Assembly (NCBI GenBank): GCA_014799925.1
Contig: JAAVHC010000068.1
Span: 1-64,000 of the forward strand
Reading direction: 5' to 3'
Source of the DNA: Oscillibacter sp.
Lineage (GTDB): Bacteria > Bacillota > Clostridia > Oscillospirales > Oscillospiraceae
DNA: 64,000 nt
Below the pieces are notes generated by a model. The model ran no database searches. It saw only the letters and a program-made list of their open reading frames with translations, and had not been told where the DNA came from. The translations under genes were made by a program, and so were the position numbers. Positions 18,542 through 27,609 of the stretch are shown here, piece by piece; positions within the stretch are counted from its first letter, which is position 1; each line of letters opens with the position of its first letter.

Positions 18542-21199
18542 ATGGACAAGAAACTGATGGTCATCGACGGCAACAGCATCATCAACCGCTCCTTTTACGG
18601 CGTCCGGCCCCTGACAACCCGCGAGGGCCTGCCCACCAACGCCGTATACGGCTTCGTCACCACCCTCCAGCGTCTGCTGGAGGAGGAGAAGCCGGAGGCC
18701 CTGTGCGTTACCTTTGACCGGCGTGAGCCCACCTTCCGGCATCTGGAGTACGAGGGGTACAAGGCCCAGCGCAAGGGGATGCCCGAGGAGCTGGCGGCGC
18801 AGATGCCTCTGCTGAAGGAGGTCCTGGACGCCATGGACATCCCCCGTTACGAGCTGGCGGGGTACGAGGCCGACGATCTTATCGGCACCATCTCCCGGAA
18901 GTGCGAGGCGGCGGGCTGGGCGTGCGTGGCGGTCACCGGGGACAAGGACAGCCTCCAGCTGGTGACGGATCACACAAAGGTGAAGCTGGTCTCCACCCGC
19001 ATGGGCCAGACCACCACCAGGGACATGACTCCGGAGAGCTTCCGGGAAGCCTACGGCTTCGACCCCATCCATATCATCGACCTGAAGGCCCTGATGGGCG
19101 ACGCTTCCGACAACATCCCCGGCGTGAAGGGCGTGGGGGAGAAGACGGCTATGGCTCTGGTGCAGAAGTATCAGTCTATCGACGCCCTCTACGCCGCCAT
19201 GCCGGAGGTCGAGGCCAAGCCCGCCGCCATCAGGAAGCTGGCCGAGGGGGAGGAGTCCGCCCGGATGAGTTACCATCTGGCCACCATCATCACGGACGTT
19301 CCCCTGGAATTTGACCCGGCGGAGAATCTGCGCCGCCCTGTGAAGCCGGAGCTGTACAATGTATTTCTGCGGCTGGAGTTCAACAAGCTCATTGAGAAAA
19401 TGGGCCTCAAGGCGGAGGAAGCGCCTCTGGCCGAAAAGCCGGAGGAGCGGGAATTTACCACCCATGTCGTCCGGGTGACGGACGAGGCGGCGCTGGAGGA
19501 GGTGCTGGCTGTCTTCCGCAAGGCGGACTACGCGGGCCTGCTGGCCCTGCCGGACCTGACCGCCGTTGTGGCGGACTGCGGAACCGGACCGGACAGCTCT
19601 CTTGCGGCGGAGTTTGATTTCCGCACCTATCAGGGGGATTGGAACAAGCTCCTGGCCGCCCTCTTTGCCGGGGATATTAAAAAGGTGTCCCACAACGTCA
19701 AGGACCTGACCCGTACCCTGCTGGAGAACGGCCTCCCGGCGGAGGGATTCATCTTTGACACCGCCCTCGCCGGCTACCTTCTGGACGCCACGGCGGGGCA
19801 CTATGACATTGACCGGCTCTTCGCCTCCTGGTTCCACGAGGAGCTGATGAAACCCCTTTACCTGGACCCGGACGCCTTCGCCCCCCTGGCGGACGCCCCG
19901 CAGGTCTGGGCGTCGTTTCTCAGCCACATGTCCGCTGTGGACGCGCTGTACGAGGCCATGCTGCCCAGGCTGAAGGAGACAGGGATGGAATGGCTGTATT
20001 GCAACGTGGAGCTTCCCCTGTGCCGGGTGCTGGCGGAGATGGAGCTGGCGGGATTCCGGGTGGACGCGGGAGCCCTGCGGGCCTTCGGCGGGACCCTTTC
20101 CGCCGCCATGGAGACGCTGGAGCAGCAAATCTATTCCTACGCCGGGCCATTCAACATCAACTCCCCCAGGCAGCTGGGAGAAGTCCTCTTCGAAAAGCTG
20201 GGGATGCCCGCCTATAAGAAGACCAAGACCGGTTACTCCACCAGCGCGGAGGTCCTGGACAAGCTCCGGGGCCAGCACCCCATCGTGGGCGAGGTGCTGG
20301 AGTACCGGCAGTACGCGAAATTGAAGAGCACCTACGTGGACGGCCTTCTGAAGGTCATCCCCCCCGACGGGCGGGTCCGCACCAGCTTCCAGATGACCGT
20401 CACGGCCACCGGACGGCTCAGCTCCACGGAGCCCAACCTGCAAAACATCCCCACCCGCACGGAGCTGGGCAGCGAGCTGCGCCGCATGTTCACGGCGGAG
20501 CCGGGAAAGGTGCTGGTGGACGCGGATTACAGCCAGATCGAGCTGCGGCTGCTGGCCCATATTTCCGGCGATCAGGCCATGCAGTCGGCGTTTCTATCCG
20601 GGGAGGACTTCCATACCGTCACCGCCGCCCATGTGTTCGGCGTGCCTGTGGACCAGGTGACGCAGAACATGCGCCGGGCGGCCAAGGCGGTGAACTTCGG
20701 CATCGTCTACGGCATTTCCGCCTTTTCCCTGTCCCAGGACCTGGGGGTGACGGTGGCGGAGGCCAGGGAGTATATGGAGGCCTACTTTGCCCGGTTCCCC
20801 GGCGTGAAGGCGTACATGGACGGCGTGGTGGAGAAGGCGAGGGCGGACGGGTACGTGGAAACCATGTTCCGCCGCCGCCGGTCCCTGCCGGAGATTCGAG
20901 CCGGCAACTTCAATACCCGCTCCTTCGGGGAGCGGGTGGCGCTGAATATGCCCATCCAGGGCGCGGCGGCGGACATCATCAAGCTGGCGATGGTGAAGGT
21001 ATTCGACCGGCTGAAAAGGGAAGGCCTGGAGGCGAAGCTGATCATGCAGGTCCACGACGAGCTGATCGTGGAGTGTCCCGCCGGCGAAGCGGAACGGGTC
21101 AAGGCCCTTCTGACGGAGGAGATGGAGGGCGTATACGCCCTGGCGGTCCCCCTGACGGCGGAGGCCCACAGCGGAGAGAACTGGCTGGAGGCCAAATAA
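18542..21199 (+). CDS. polA: DNA polymerase I
   Basis: An 885-residue polymerase for Okazaki-fragment processing and repair. The 5' nuclease domain occupies about 1-300 (VIDGNSIINRSFYGV, YEADDLIGT, DASDNIPGVKGVGEKT). The middle 3'-5' exonuclease-like domain (about 310-480) seems catalytically dead: the DxE pair is not seen at the expected place, and the ExoII block reads HNVKDL instead of an N-x-K-x-D form. The polymerase domain carries DADYSQIELRLLAHISGD (motif A), RRAAKAVNFGIVYG (O-helix) and VHDELIVE (motif C). ATG 18542 follows AGGAGAG. Confidence 0.97.
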   Translation: MDKKLMVIDGNSIINRSFYGVRPLTTREGLPTNAVYGFVTTLQRLLEEEKPEALCVTFDRREPTFRHLEYEGYKAQRKGMPEELAAQMPLLKEVLDAMDIPRYELAGYEADDLIGTISRKCEAAGWACVAVTGDKDSLQLVTDHTKVKLVSTRMGQTTTRDMTPESFREAYGFDPIHIIDLKALMGDASDNIPGVKGVGEKTAMALVQKYQSIDALYAAMPEVEAKPAAIRKLAEGEESARMSYHLATIITDVPLEFDPAENLRRPVKPELYNVFLRLEFNKLIEKMGLKAEEAPLAEKPEEREFTTHVVRVTDEAALEEVLAVFRKADYAGLLALPDLTAVVADCGTGPDSSLAAEFDFRTYQGDWNKLLAALFAGDIKKVSHNVKDLTRTLLENGLPAEGFIFDTALAGYLLDATAGHYDIDRLFASWFHEELMKPLYLDPDAFAPLADAPQVWASFLSHMSAVDALYEAMLPRLKETGMEWLYCNVELPLCRVLAEMELAGFRVDAGALRAFGGTLSAAMETLEQQIYSYAGPFNINSPRQLGEVLFEKLGMPAYKKTKTGYSTSAEVLDKLRGQHPIVGEVLEYRQYAKLKSTYVDGLLKVIPPDGRVRTSFQMTVTATGRLSSTEPNLQNIPTRTELGSELRRMFTAEPGKVLVDADYSQIELRLLAHISGDQAMQSAFLSGEDFHTVTAAHVFGVPVDQVTQNMRRAAKAVNFGIVYGISAFSLSQDLGVTVAEAREYMEAYFARFPGVKAYMDGVVEKARADGYVETMFRRRRSLPEIRAGNFNTRSFGERVALNMPIQGAAADIIKLAMVKVFDRLKREGLEAKLIMQVHDELIVECPAGEAERVKALLTEEMEGVYALAVPLTAEAHSGENWLEAK

Positions 21200-21244
21200 T
21201 ACTTTTGATTTTGAACTGCGGTTACTATAATCGAGGAATGGTAT

Positions 21245-21294
21245 AAAACCGGAGCAATACGGAGGCAGGCTTGCCTCCGTATTGCTCCGGTTTT
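21245..21294. terminator. Bidirectional terminator between polA and degV
   Basis: A 23-bp perfect stem starts AAAACCGGAGCAATACGG, has a loop of four, and is flanked by A and T runs, so it works for both converging genes. Confidence 0.9.
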
Positions 21295-21304
21295 CTTTCT
21301 GTGG

Positions 21305-22150
21305 CTATGTCCGCTCCACGTATGCCATCCCCAGCGCGCCGGGGCCGATATGGGTTCCGATGGCGGGGCCGATGCCGCAGTAGTGGAGCCGCAGGGGGAG
21401 CCTGCCCTGTTCCTTCAGCCTGGGCAGCAGAAGCTCCTCCCGGCTTTTGTCGTCGGAATAGAGGAAATAGGAGGGGAAATCGTCGTCAATAGGATGCTCC
21501 TCCAGCATCTTCATCAGGTGCTTCACGGCGGCGGCCATGCCGAAGGACTTCCCCGCGATCCCCACCGTGCCGTCCCGGACGGCAATGGTGGGCTTCAGCT
21601 TTGTCACTGAACCCAGTCCCGCCTGGAATCCGCTGAGCCGCCCGCCCCGGCGGAGATATTCCAGGGTGTCAATCACGGCGAAAATCCGGATTTTTTCCTT
21701 CAATTGGTCCAGCTCCGCCGGAATAGAGGCCGCGGGCAGGCCGCTGTCCCGCAATTTGCAGGCGTAGTTGACCAGAATCTGGATTCCGGCGGTGGCGCTG
21801 CGGCTGTCTACCAGATAGATGGGCTCGTAATCGCACATTTCCCTGGCGATTTCGGCGCTTTGCAGCGTTCCGCTGAGCTCGCCGCTCAGCAGGATGGCCA
21901 CGACCTGATCCCCCGCCGCCCTGGCTTCCTCAAAAAGCCGGAGGAAGGCTGCCGGTGTGGGCTGGGAGGTGGAGGGGTTTTCCTTCCCCGCCTGAAGCAG
22001 CTGAAAAAACACCTCGTTGGAGAGATTCTTGCCGGCAAGAAACGACGCGGAACCAAATTGAATGGTCATGGGGACCACGTCGATCCGGCGGCGTTTGGCC
22101 ACGACGGCGTCAAAGTCCGCCGCGGAGTCTGTAATGATGCGAATAGCCAT
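21305..22150 (-). CDS. DegV-family fatty-acid-binding protein
   Basis: A 281-residue EDD-fold protein. DegV/FakB proteins bind a fatty acid and present it to the kinase FakA for phosphorylation. Family marks are IITDSAADF at the start, VVPMTIQFG, TSQPTPAAF (about 88) with the Thr/Ser that contacts the lipid head group, and VVAILLSGELSGTLQSAEIA (about 110). ATG 22150 is two bases after the MarR stop, so translation is probably coupled. A fakA homologue lies near the other end of the window (61951). Confidence 0.9.
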   Translation of the reverse strand: MAIRIITDSAADFDAVVAKRRRIDVVPMTIQFGSASFLAGKNLSNEVFFQLLQAGKENPSTSQPTPAAFLRLFEEARAAGDQVVAILLSGELSGTLQSAEIAREMCDYEPIYLVDSRSATAGIQILVNYACKLRDSGLPAASIPAELDQLKEKIRIFAVIDTLEYLRRGGRLSGFQAGLGSVTKLKPTIAVRDGTVGIAGKSFGMAAAVKHLMKMLEEHPIDDDFPSYFLYSDDKSREELLLPRLKEQGRLPLRLHYCGIGPAIGTHIGPGALGMAYVERT

Positions 22151-22152
22151 GG

Positions 22153-22614
22153 TTATGCCTCCTGCTGTATATTGTCGAAAATATCCGCCGCCTGGCGGAG
22201 GAGGGGAAGAAGCGCCCGCACCTGATCTTCGCCCATTTCACGGATCAGCGCTCCTGTCAGCTCCCGGACCTGCCGGTGTCCCTCCTGATACCGGCGCTGG
22301 CCCTCCGGCAGCAGATGCAGCTCCATCCGCCGCCGGTCCGTCCGGGATTGCTGCCGGCGGATCAGCCCCTTCCGTTCCAGGGAGGTGAGAATGGCGTTCA
22401 TCTGGGATTTCAGGATGCGGGTCTGGCGGCACAGGCCGCTGGCAGTCATGGGGAGGTCCGCCGCCTGCGCCCGCGCCAGCAGTCCGCATACCACCGCCTC
22501 GTTGAAGGACAGCGGGCTTTCCCCCGCCGGGACGGCGTGGGACGCGGCCAGCCGCTGGTTGTCGATCACGCTGGTCAGCCGCAGCCATATGTCCAGCAGC
22601 TCTTCATCCAGCAT
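22153..22614 (-). CDS. MarR-family transcriptional regulator
   Basis: A 153-residue winged-helix regulator. The central region (about 60-110), with ASGLCRQTRILKSQMNAILTS followed by GLIRRQQSRTDRRRMEL, matches the MarR recognition helix and wing. Helices at both ends would dimerise. ATG 22614 was selected because AAGGAGG lies eight bases upstream. It forms an operon with degV, and a palindrome (GTTCA-N5-TGAAC) overlaps the -10 box of its own promoter, indicating autorepression. FabT and similar MarR proteins regulate lipid genes, which fits the DegV partner, but the ligand is not known. Confidence 0.85.
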   Translation of the reverse strand: MLDEELLDIWLRLTSVIDNQRLAASHAVPAGESPLSFNEAVVCGLLARAQAADLPMTASGLCRQTRILKSQMNAILTSLERKGLIRRQQSRTDRRRMELHLLPEGQRRYQEGHRQVRELTGALIREMGEDQVRALLPLLRQAADIFDNIQQEA

Positions 22615-22635
22615 AGCGGAATCCTCCTTCTGTTG

Positions 22636-22650
22636 GTTCATTAAGTGAAC
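22636..22650. promoter_or_regulatory. Palindromic operator, probable MarR site
   Basis: GTTCA-TTAAG-TGAAC overlaps the -10 box of the marR promoter and lies 22 bases before the start codon. Placement suggests autoregulation; binding is inferred. Confidence 0.55.
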
Positions 22651-22677
22651 TATATACCGGGGAAGGGATTTTGTCAA
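22649..22677 (-). promoter_or_regulatory. Sigma-A promoter of marR-degV
   Basis: On the minus strand: TTGACA (22677-22672), 17-bp spacer, TATAGT (22654-22649). It is close to consensus. Confidence 0.85.
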
Positions 22678-22679
22678 GA

Positions 22680-22999
22680 GGGCAGGGAAGACATCGTTGG
22701 CATGCCTGAGAAGAAACCTGTGTTGGGCTTCGCCCAAACCCGCCGGAGCGCTGCCTCTGGACCATGCCGCCCCAGAGTACAGGAAAATGGTTCAAGAAAC
22801 CATGACATGCTCTGCTGGATGAGGCGTTATGCTGGCATCGCCCCAGACGGCGCCTCCGCTCCCGCGGAAGTACCAGAGGGGGACAGCGCATTAGGCGCCG
22901 GAAATTGTGTAAAACTATAATCACAGAGTAAAATGTCAGACAGCTTTTGTGAATGCTCACCATAACCATACAACTTGTTCGCTTTTTCTTCATAAGTTG
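22680..22999. other. Intergenic region without a convincing gene
   Basis: No ORF with a site is seen. It begins with a short GC-rich segment containing TTGGGC-TTC-GCCCAA (a hairpin) and GC-rich blocks near 22740-22900 that look like a dispersed noncoding repeat or relic. The part after 22920 is AT-rich and leads to the promoter of the transporter operon. Confidence 0.4.
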
Positions 23000-23028
23000 T
23001 TGCATCGGTTTTTTTCATGTGCTATATT
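23000..23028 (+). promoter_or_regulatory. Sigma-A promoter of the TTT-sulfatase operon
   Basis: TTGCAT (23000-23005), 17-bp spacer, TATATT (23023-23028), 55 bases before the receptor gene. Confidence 0.6.
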
Positions 23029-23083
23029 TAAACCAGTTAAGGGAACACGCTTCCCTGACAATTATGGAAAAGGAGAATTGAAT

Positions 23084-24049
23084 ATGAAAAAGAGAGTGTT
23101 ATGTCTTGGTCTCGTCCTTGCGCTTTTCACCGCCGCCCTGGCCGGGTGCGGCGGTACGAAGAACGTCAGCTGGAAGGTCACCTGCCCCTGGGCTCCCTCC
23201 GGCGTAGCCGCCATGGTGAGCCAGCAGGCCGCCACTAAGTCCACCAGCTATTCCGACAGCATCACCCTGGTAGCCGAGGCCATCAAGGGCGACGCCGCCA
23301 CCGTGAACACCTGGATCGCGGACACCAAGGCCAACGACCCTGAGCTGGTATTCGTAGGCGAAGGGCTGCTGTCCATTACCTCCATTCTGGACCCCGCTAA
23401 GCTTCAGTTTGGCTACGAGGATTTCGTGTTCGTGGAGAACCTGTACTCCTCCATATTTGTGTTGTCCGCTGACGCCGGCCTGGGCATTAACTCCATTGAT
23501 GATCTGGAAGCCTATGCCCGGAGCGCCGGTGAGATCAGCGTGGCCACCAACGGCGCCGTGGGCTCCGAGGCGTTTCTGGCCGCTTCCCTGTTCGGCGCCA
23601 TGGGCGCTGGCGACAAGCTCAAGCTGACCCCCTATGAGTCCGCTGCTGAAGCTGCCCAGGCCGTGGCCCGCGGCGAGACCCAGTTCGCCGTTTCCCACCA
23701 GTCCCAGATCCTGGAGACCTACCAGCAGGGCGGCGTGACTGTGGTATGCGCCTTCGACGAGAAGGCCGTCGAGAACGGTCCCTTCGCCGGAGTCGAGGGC
23801 GTGGGCTCCAAGGGTTACCCCTACTTCCGCAACCGCTGCTTCGTCATGGCCCGCGCCGGCACCGATGACAAGTCCGTCGCGGAACTGAAGGAGCTGTACG
23901 GCAAGATCCTGGCCGACCAGGAAGTGGCCGACTGGCTGCATGACACCATGCTGCTGGAGGTGGACACCATGACCGTGGCGGACGTGGAAGCCCACATCGA
24001 CAACGTGAAGAACATTGTCAACCAGTATAAGGATATCGTGACCGGCTGA
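23084..24049 (+). CDS. TTT substrate-binding lipoprotein (TctC family)
   Basis: A 321-residue extracytoplasmic receptor of a tripartite tricarboxylate transporter. The signal peptide ends in the lipobox LAGC (Cys at about 21), so the protein is membrane-tethered in this Gram-positive. The mature part is a TctC/Bug-type periplasmic-binding fold (YSDSITLVAEAIKGD, GEISVATNGAVGSEAFLAA, then ESAAEAAQAVARGETQFAVS). It would capture an organic carboxylate and deliver it to the TctA/TctB permease. ATG 23084 follows AAAAGGAGAA. It is first in the operon and separated from tctB by a stable hairpin. Confidence 0.85.
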   Translation: MKKRVLCLGLVLALFTAALAGCGGTKNVSWKVTCPWAPSGVAAMVSQQAATKSTSYSDSITLVAEAIKGDAATVNTWIADTKANDPELVFVGEGLLSITSILDPAKLQFGYEDFVFVENLYSSIFVLSADAGLGINSIDDLEAYARSAGEISVATNGAVGSEAFLAASLFGAMGAGDKLKLTPYESAAEAAQAVARGETQFAVSHQSQILETYQQGGVTVVCAFDEKAVENGPFAGVEGVGSKGYPYFRNRCFVMARAGTDDKSVAELKELYGKILADQEVADWLHDTMLLEVDTMTVADVEAHIDNVKNIVNQYKDIVTG

Positions 24050-24063
24050 TTCTGAAGATGAAT

Positions 24064-24104
24064 AACGGGGAATGGGACTGGGACAAATCCACCCATTCCC
24101 CGTT
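24064..24104 (+). terminator. Intercistronic hairpin between tctC and tctB
   Basis: AACGGGGAATGGG and CCCATTCCCCGTT are perfectly complementary (13 bp) with a loop of 15. It probably attenuates or stabilises the transcript so that the receptor is made in excess over the permease, as is common for binding-protein operons. Confidence 0.65.
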
Positions 24105-24156
24105 TCCCCGCTTTTGACCCAACAGATCATGTAAAAGAAATAGAAGGAGGAAAACC

Positions 24157-24672
24157 ATGAAGGATCAGCTTGCGCGTCTCGGCGCCCGTCTGGACGCCAT
24201 AGGGGAACGCCTGGCCCAAAAGGATCTGCGGATCCCGGTGGATCTGGTGACCGGGGTGCTGTTTGCTCTGTTCGCCGCCGTGATCCTCCGGGTCATGCCG
24301 GATCAGGTGACGGTGTCGGAAAAGGACGTGGTCAACGGCCGGGCATTTCCCACCATGCTGATGGCGGTGATGCTGCTGGGCTGCGTCATGCTCATCGGCA
24401 AAGAGCTGTATAAGCTGGCGAAGAAGCAGCCCCTCGCCTGGAAGACAATCAACCTGCTGGTGGAGGTCAAGGCCCTGGTTATCCTGGCGATCCTGGGCGG
24501 CACCTATTTTCTGAGCAGGCTCACCGGGCTGTTCGTGGTAGGCGGCGTGTTCTGCTGTCTGGGCTTTTTGGCCTATTTCCGCTGTAAAAAGCCGTCCTAC
24601 TATGCTATCACCATCGCGCTGGCCGTGGGCATCTGGGCGGCTTTCCGGTTCGTCCTGAATGTCAATTTTTAA
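24157..24672 (+). CDS. TTT small membrane subunit (TctB family)
   Basis: A 171-residue protein with a short charged N-terminus and four predicted helices (about 28-46, 65-83, 105-122 and 125-170 in parts). Position and topology match the small TctB subunit that pairs with the large permease. Sequence in this family is poorly conserved, so the call rests on size, topology and neighbours. AGGAGG precedes ATG 24157, and tctA starts 15 bases after the stop. Confidence 0.75.
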   Translation: MKDQLARLGARLDAIGERLAQKDLRIPVDLVTGVLFALFAAVILRVMPDQVTVSEKDVVNGRAFPTMLMAVMLLGCVMLIGKELYKLAKKQPLAWKTINLLVEVKALVILAILGGTYFLSRLTGLFVVGGVFCCLGFLAYFRCKKPSYYAITIALAVGIWAAFRFVLNVNF

Positions 24673-24687
24673 GGAGGGGAGCCGTTT

Positions 24688-26190
24688 ATGTTAGAACATA
24701 TCCTGCCGGCCTCCGGCCTGCTGTTCACGCTGGAAAATATTCTGTGGATCAACATCGGCGTGTTTATCGGCTCGGTGTTCGCCGCTATCCCCGGGCTGAG
24801 CGTCATCCTGTGCGTCATTTTGTTCCTGCCCGTCACCTATTCCATGACCGCCATCCCCGGCATGATGTTCCTGCTGGGCATCTACTGCGCGGGCGGCTAC
24901 GGCGGCAGCGTGTCCGCCATCCTCATCAACACCCCCGGCACGCCCCACGCCGCCGCCACCATGCTGGACGGGCATCCCCTGTCCGAGCAGGGGCGCACCA
25001 AGGCGGCGCTGAAGATTGCCCTGTACGCTTCCACCTTCGGCGGCATCTTCTCCGCGCTGATGCTGCTGTTCCTGGGCCCCCAGGTGGCGAAGATTGCCGC
25101 TCAGCTGGGCACGGCGGAATATTTCATGGTGTGCGTGTTCGGCCTGACCATTATTGCCGGCGTGTCCGGCAAGAGCATGATCAAGGGCGTCATCTCCGCC
25201 TGCCTGGGCCTGCTGATCTCCTGCGTGGGAGCCGACCCCATGACCAGCTATGACCGGTTTACCTTCGGCATCCCCCGGCTGTACCTGGGGCTGGATCTGG
25301 CCATCTGCCTCATCGGCCTGTTCGCTCTGGTGGAGATCCTGGCCAAGGCGGAGAAGAAGCCGGGCAGCTTGAACATGGACGCCGAAAAGATCAGGGACGA
25401 CGGCGTCATCACCAGGGAAGAGTACAAGCGCATGCTCCGTCCCACCATCATCTCGTCCCTCATCGGCGTGATGGTGGGCATCATCCCCGGCACAGGCGCC
25501 TCCGAGGCGTCCTGGTTCAGCTACAACACGGCTAAGAACATGTCCAGGCATAAAGAAGAGTTCGGCCATGGCTCCGTGGAGGGCATTGCCGCCGCCGAGT
25601 CGGCCAACAACGCCGTTACCGGCGCTACCCTCATCCCCCTGCTCACCCTGGGCATCCCGGGGGACGGCACAGTGGCCATCATGCTGTCCGCGTTGATGAT
25701 CAACGGCCTGAACCCCGGTCTGAGTCTGTTCACCACCCAGGGAGATATCATGTACGCCATTATGCTGGGCCTTATCCTGGTCAATCTGTTCATGCTCCTC
25801 CAGGGAAAGTTCCTCACCACCCTGTTTGCCAAGGTGGTGTCCATCCCCCAGGAGATCCTGACCCCCATCATCGTCATCTTCTGCTTTGCAGGGGCCTACT
25901 CGGTGAACAAGAACTACTTCGACGTGGGCGTGGCCCTGATCTTCGGCATCCTGGCCTGGATCCTGCGCAAGCTGGAGCTGCCCCCGGTGCCCATCCTGCT
26001 GGGCCTGGTGCTGGGCGGTATGACGGAGACCAATTTCCGCCGTGCCCTGCTCATCTCCAACGGCAGCCCCAGGATCTTCTTCAGCAGCGTGTACTGCGTC
26101 ATTTTCCTGGTGCTGATCCTTGTGGCCGTGGGTACCATCGTAAGAGGCAAGGTGCTGGAGCGCAAAGCCGCCGCCGGAAAGGAGGACTGA
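24688..26190 (+). CDS. TTT large permease subunit (TctA family)
   Basis: A 500-residue permease with about 11-12 membrane segments. The N-terminal half contains the TctA signature (GSVFAAIPGLS, GGYGGSVSAILINTPGTPHA), and the second half has VGIIPGTGASEASWFSYNTAK and GVEGIAAAESANNA-type motifs. The subunit forms the translocation path for the carboxylate delivered by the receptor, driven by ion or proton gradient. AGGAGGGG is upstream, and the sulfatase starts four bases after the stop, a tight operon. Confidence 0.93.
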   Translation: MLEHILPASGLLFTLENILWINIGVFIGSVFAAIPGLSVILCVILFLPVTYSMTAIPGMMFLLGIYCAGGYGGSVSAILINTPGTPHAAATMLDGHPLSEQGRTKAALKIALYASTFGGIFSALMLLFLGPQVAKIAAQLGTAEYFMVCVFGLTIIAGVSGKSMIKGVISACLGLLISCVGADPMTSYDRFTFGIPRLYLGLDLAICLIGLFALVEILAKAEKKPGSLNMDAEKIRDDGVITREEYKRMLRPTIISSLIGVMVGIIPGTGASEASWFSYNTAKNMSRHKEEFGHGSVEGIAAAESANNAVTGATLIPLLTLGIPGDGTVAIMLSALMINGLNPGLSLFTTQGDIMYAIMLGLILVNLFMLLQGKFLTTLFAKVVSIPQEILTPIIVIFCFAGAYSVNKNYFDVGVALIFGILAWILRKLELPPVPILLGLVLGGMTETNFRRALLISNGSPRIFFSSVYCVIFLVLILVAVGTIVRGKVLERKAAAGKED

Positions 26191-26194
26191 ATCC

Positions 26195-27547
26195 GTGGCC
26201 TATAACATTATTTTCTACTTTACCGACCAGCAGCGCTGGGACACCTGCGGCTGCTTCGGCCAGCCCCTGGATATCACCCCGAACCTGGATCAGCTGGCAA
26301 AGGAGGGCGTGAAATTCGACAACGCTTTCTCCCCTCAGCCCGTGTGCGGGCCCTGCCGCGCCCTGTTCCAGACGGGGCGCTACCCTACCGAGACGGGGTG
26401 CTTCCGCAACAATATCATGCTCCCCGCCAACGTCAGGACTTTGGGCAGCTACATCGAGGAGGCGGGCTATGAGACCGCCTATATCGGCAAGTGGCACCTG
26501 GCCAGCGACGGCGAACTGGAGAAGCCTCCAAGAATCGACCACACCGTTACCGCCATTCCCCGGGAGCTGCGGGGCGGATACACCGGCTACTGGCGGGCCG
26601 CCGACGTGCTGGAGTTTACCTCCCACGGCTACGATGGCTTTGTCTTTGACGAAAACAACAACCGCATCGACTTCAAGGGCTACCGGGCGGACTGTATCAA
26701 CGACATGGCGCTGGAGTTCTTTGACACGTACGACAGGAAGAAACCCTTCTTCATGACGATCTCCCAGATCGAACCCCACCATCAGAATGACCGAAAGCAC
26801 TATGAAGGGCCCGAGGGCTCCAAAGAGCGGTTCAGGAATTTTATTCTCCCGGAGGATTTGAGGGCCCTGGGCGGCAACGCCGCGGAGGAGTACCCCGACT
26901 ATCTGGGCCAGTGCGCCAGCCTGGATGAGAACCTGGGACGTCTGATGGACCGGCTGAAGAAGGAGGGGCTGTATGAGAACACGGTCATCATCTTCGCCTC
27001 CGACCACGGCTCTCATTTTCTGACCCGCAACCGTGATGATCACCTCAACGGCTACGACGACTACAAGCGTTCCTGTCATGACGGCTGTCTCCACGTGCCC
27101 CTGGTCATTGCGGGCGGACCGTTCAAGGGCGGCGCGGCGGTAGAGGAGCTGGTGAGCACCGAGAGCCTGCCCAAGACCATCCTGGCCCTGGCCGGGGTGG
27201 ATGTGGGGGACGCTATGATCGGAGAGGACCTTCTTGACGTGGTGGAGAAAAAGGATCATAATAGACCCAACCAGGTGTTTGCCCAGATCTCGGAGAGCCG
27301 GGTGGGCCGGTGCATCCGCACGCCGGACTGGCTCTATTCTGTCTACGCTCCCGGCGTCAACGGCGGTGAGGCGGCGGCTTCCGATACCTACGCCGACGAC
27401 TTCCTCTACGACCTGAGCAGGGATCCCTGGCAGCTGAACAACCTGGCGGGCGACTCCGCCTATACCCAGGTGAAGGCGGAGCTGCGTGCGCGCCTGCTGG
27501 ACTGGATCGAGCGGGCGGAGGGGACCCGGCCCGTAATAACCGATTAA
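26195..27547 (+). CDS. Sulfatase, cysteine-type, no signal peptide
   Basis: A 450-residue alkaline-phosphatase-superfamily sulfatase. The metal-binding Asp lies in FYFTDQQRWD (residue 11), and the activation motif is CGPCR (51-55), i.e. C-x-P-x-R, in which Cys becomes formylglycine. Cys-type sulfatases in anaerobes need an anSME radical-SAM maturase; none is visible in this window. IGKWHL and IIFASDHGSHFL are further active-site motifs. No signal peptide is present, so the enzyme should act in the cytosol on something imported by the adjacent TTT system. The GTG start has AAGGAGG upstream. The substrate is unknown, and phosphonate-monoester hydrolase or choline-sulfatase-like activity cannot be excluded. 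Confidence 0.85.
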   Translation: MAYNIIFYFTDQQRWDTCGCFGQPLDITPNLDQLAKEGVKFDNAFSPQPVCGPCRALFQTGRYPTETGCFRNNIMLPANVRTLGSYIEEAGYETAYIGKWHLASDGELEKPPRIDHTVTAIPRELRGGYTGYWRAADVLEFTSHGYDGFVFDENNNRIDFKGYRADCINDMALEFFDTYDRKKPFFMTISQIEPHHQNDRKHYEGPEGSKERFRNFILPEDLRALGGNAAEEYPDYLGQCASLDENLGRLMDRLKKEGLYENTVIIFASDHGSHFLTRNRDDHLNGYDDYKRSCHDGCLHVPLVIAGGPFKGGAAVEELVSTESLPKTILALAGVDVGDAMIGEDLLDVVEKKDHNRPNQVFAQISESRVGRCIRTPDWLYSVYAPGVNGGEAAASDTYADDFLYDLSRDPWQLNNLAGDSAYTQVKAELRARLLDWIERAEGTRPVITD

Positions 27548-27556
27548 ACAGGCTCT

Positions 27557-27577
27557 AAGGGCGGCATCGCCGCCCTT
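27557..27577 (+). terminator. Small hairpin after the sulfatase gene
   Basis: AAGGGCGGC, loop ATC, GCCGCCCTT. A nine-bp stem between the sulfatase and its regulator, without a long U-run, so partial termination is most likely. Confidence 0.45.
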
Positions 27578-27609
27578 GCGCTTATGTGCGGAGACAGAAG
27601 AGAGAAGCT

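Noticed and set aside
22641-22920. CRISPR-like or insertion sequence relic
   Set aside because: GC-rich blocks recur loosely, but there is no regular repeat-spacer spacing and no transposase trace.
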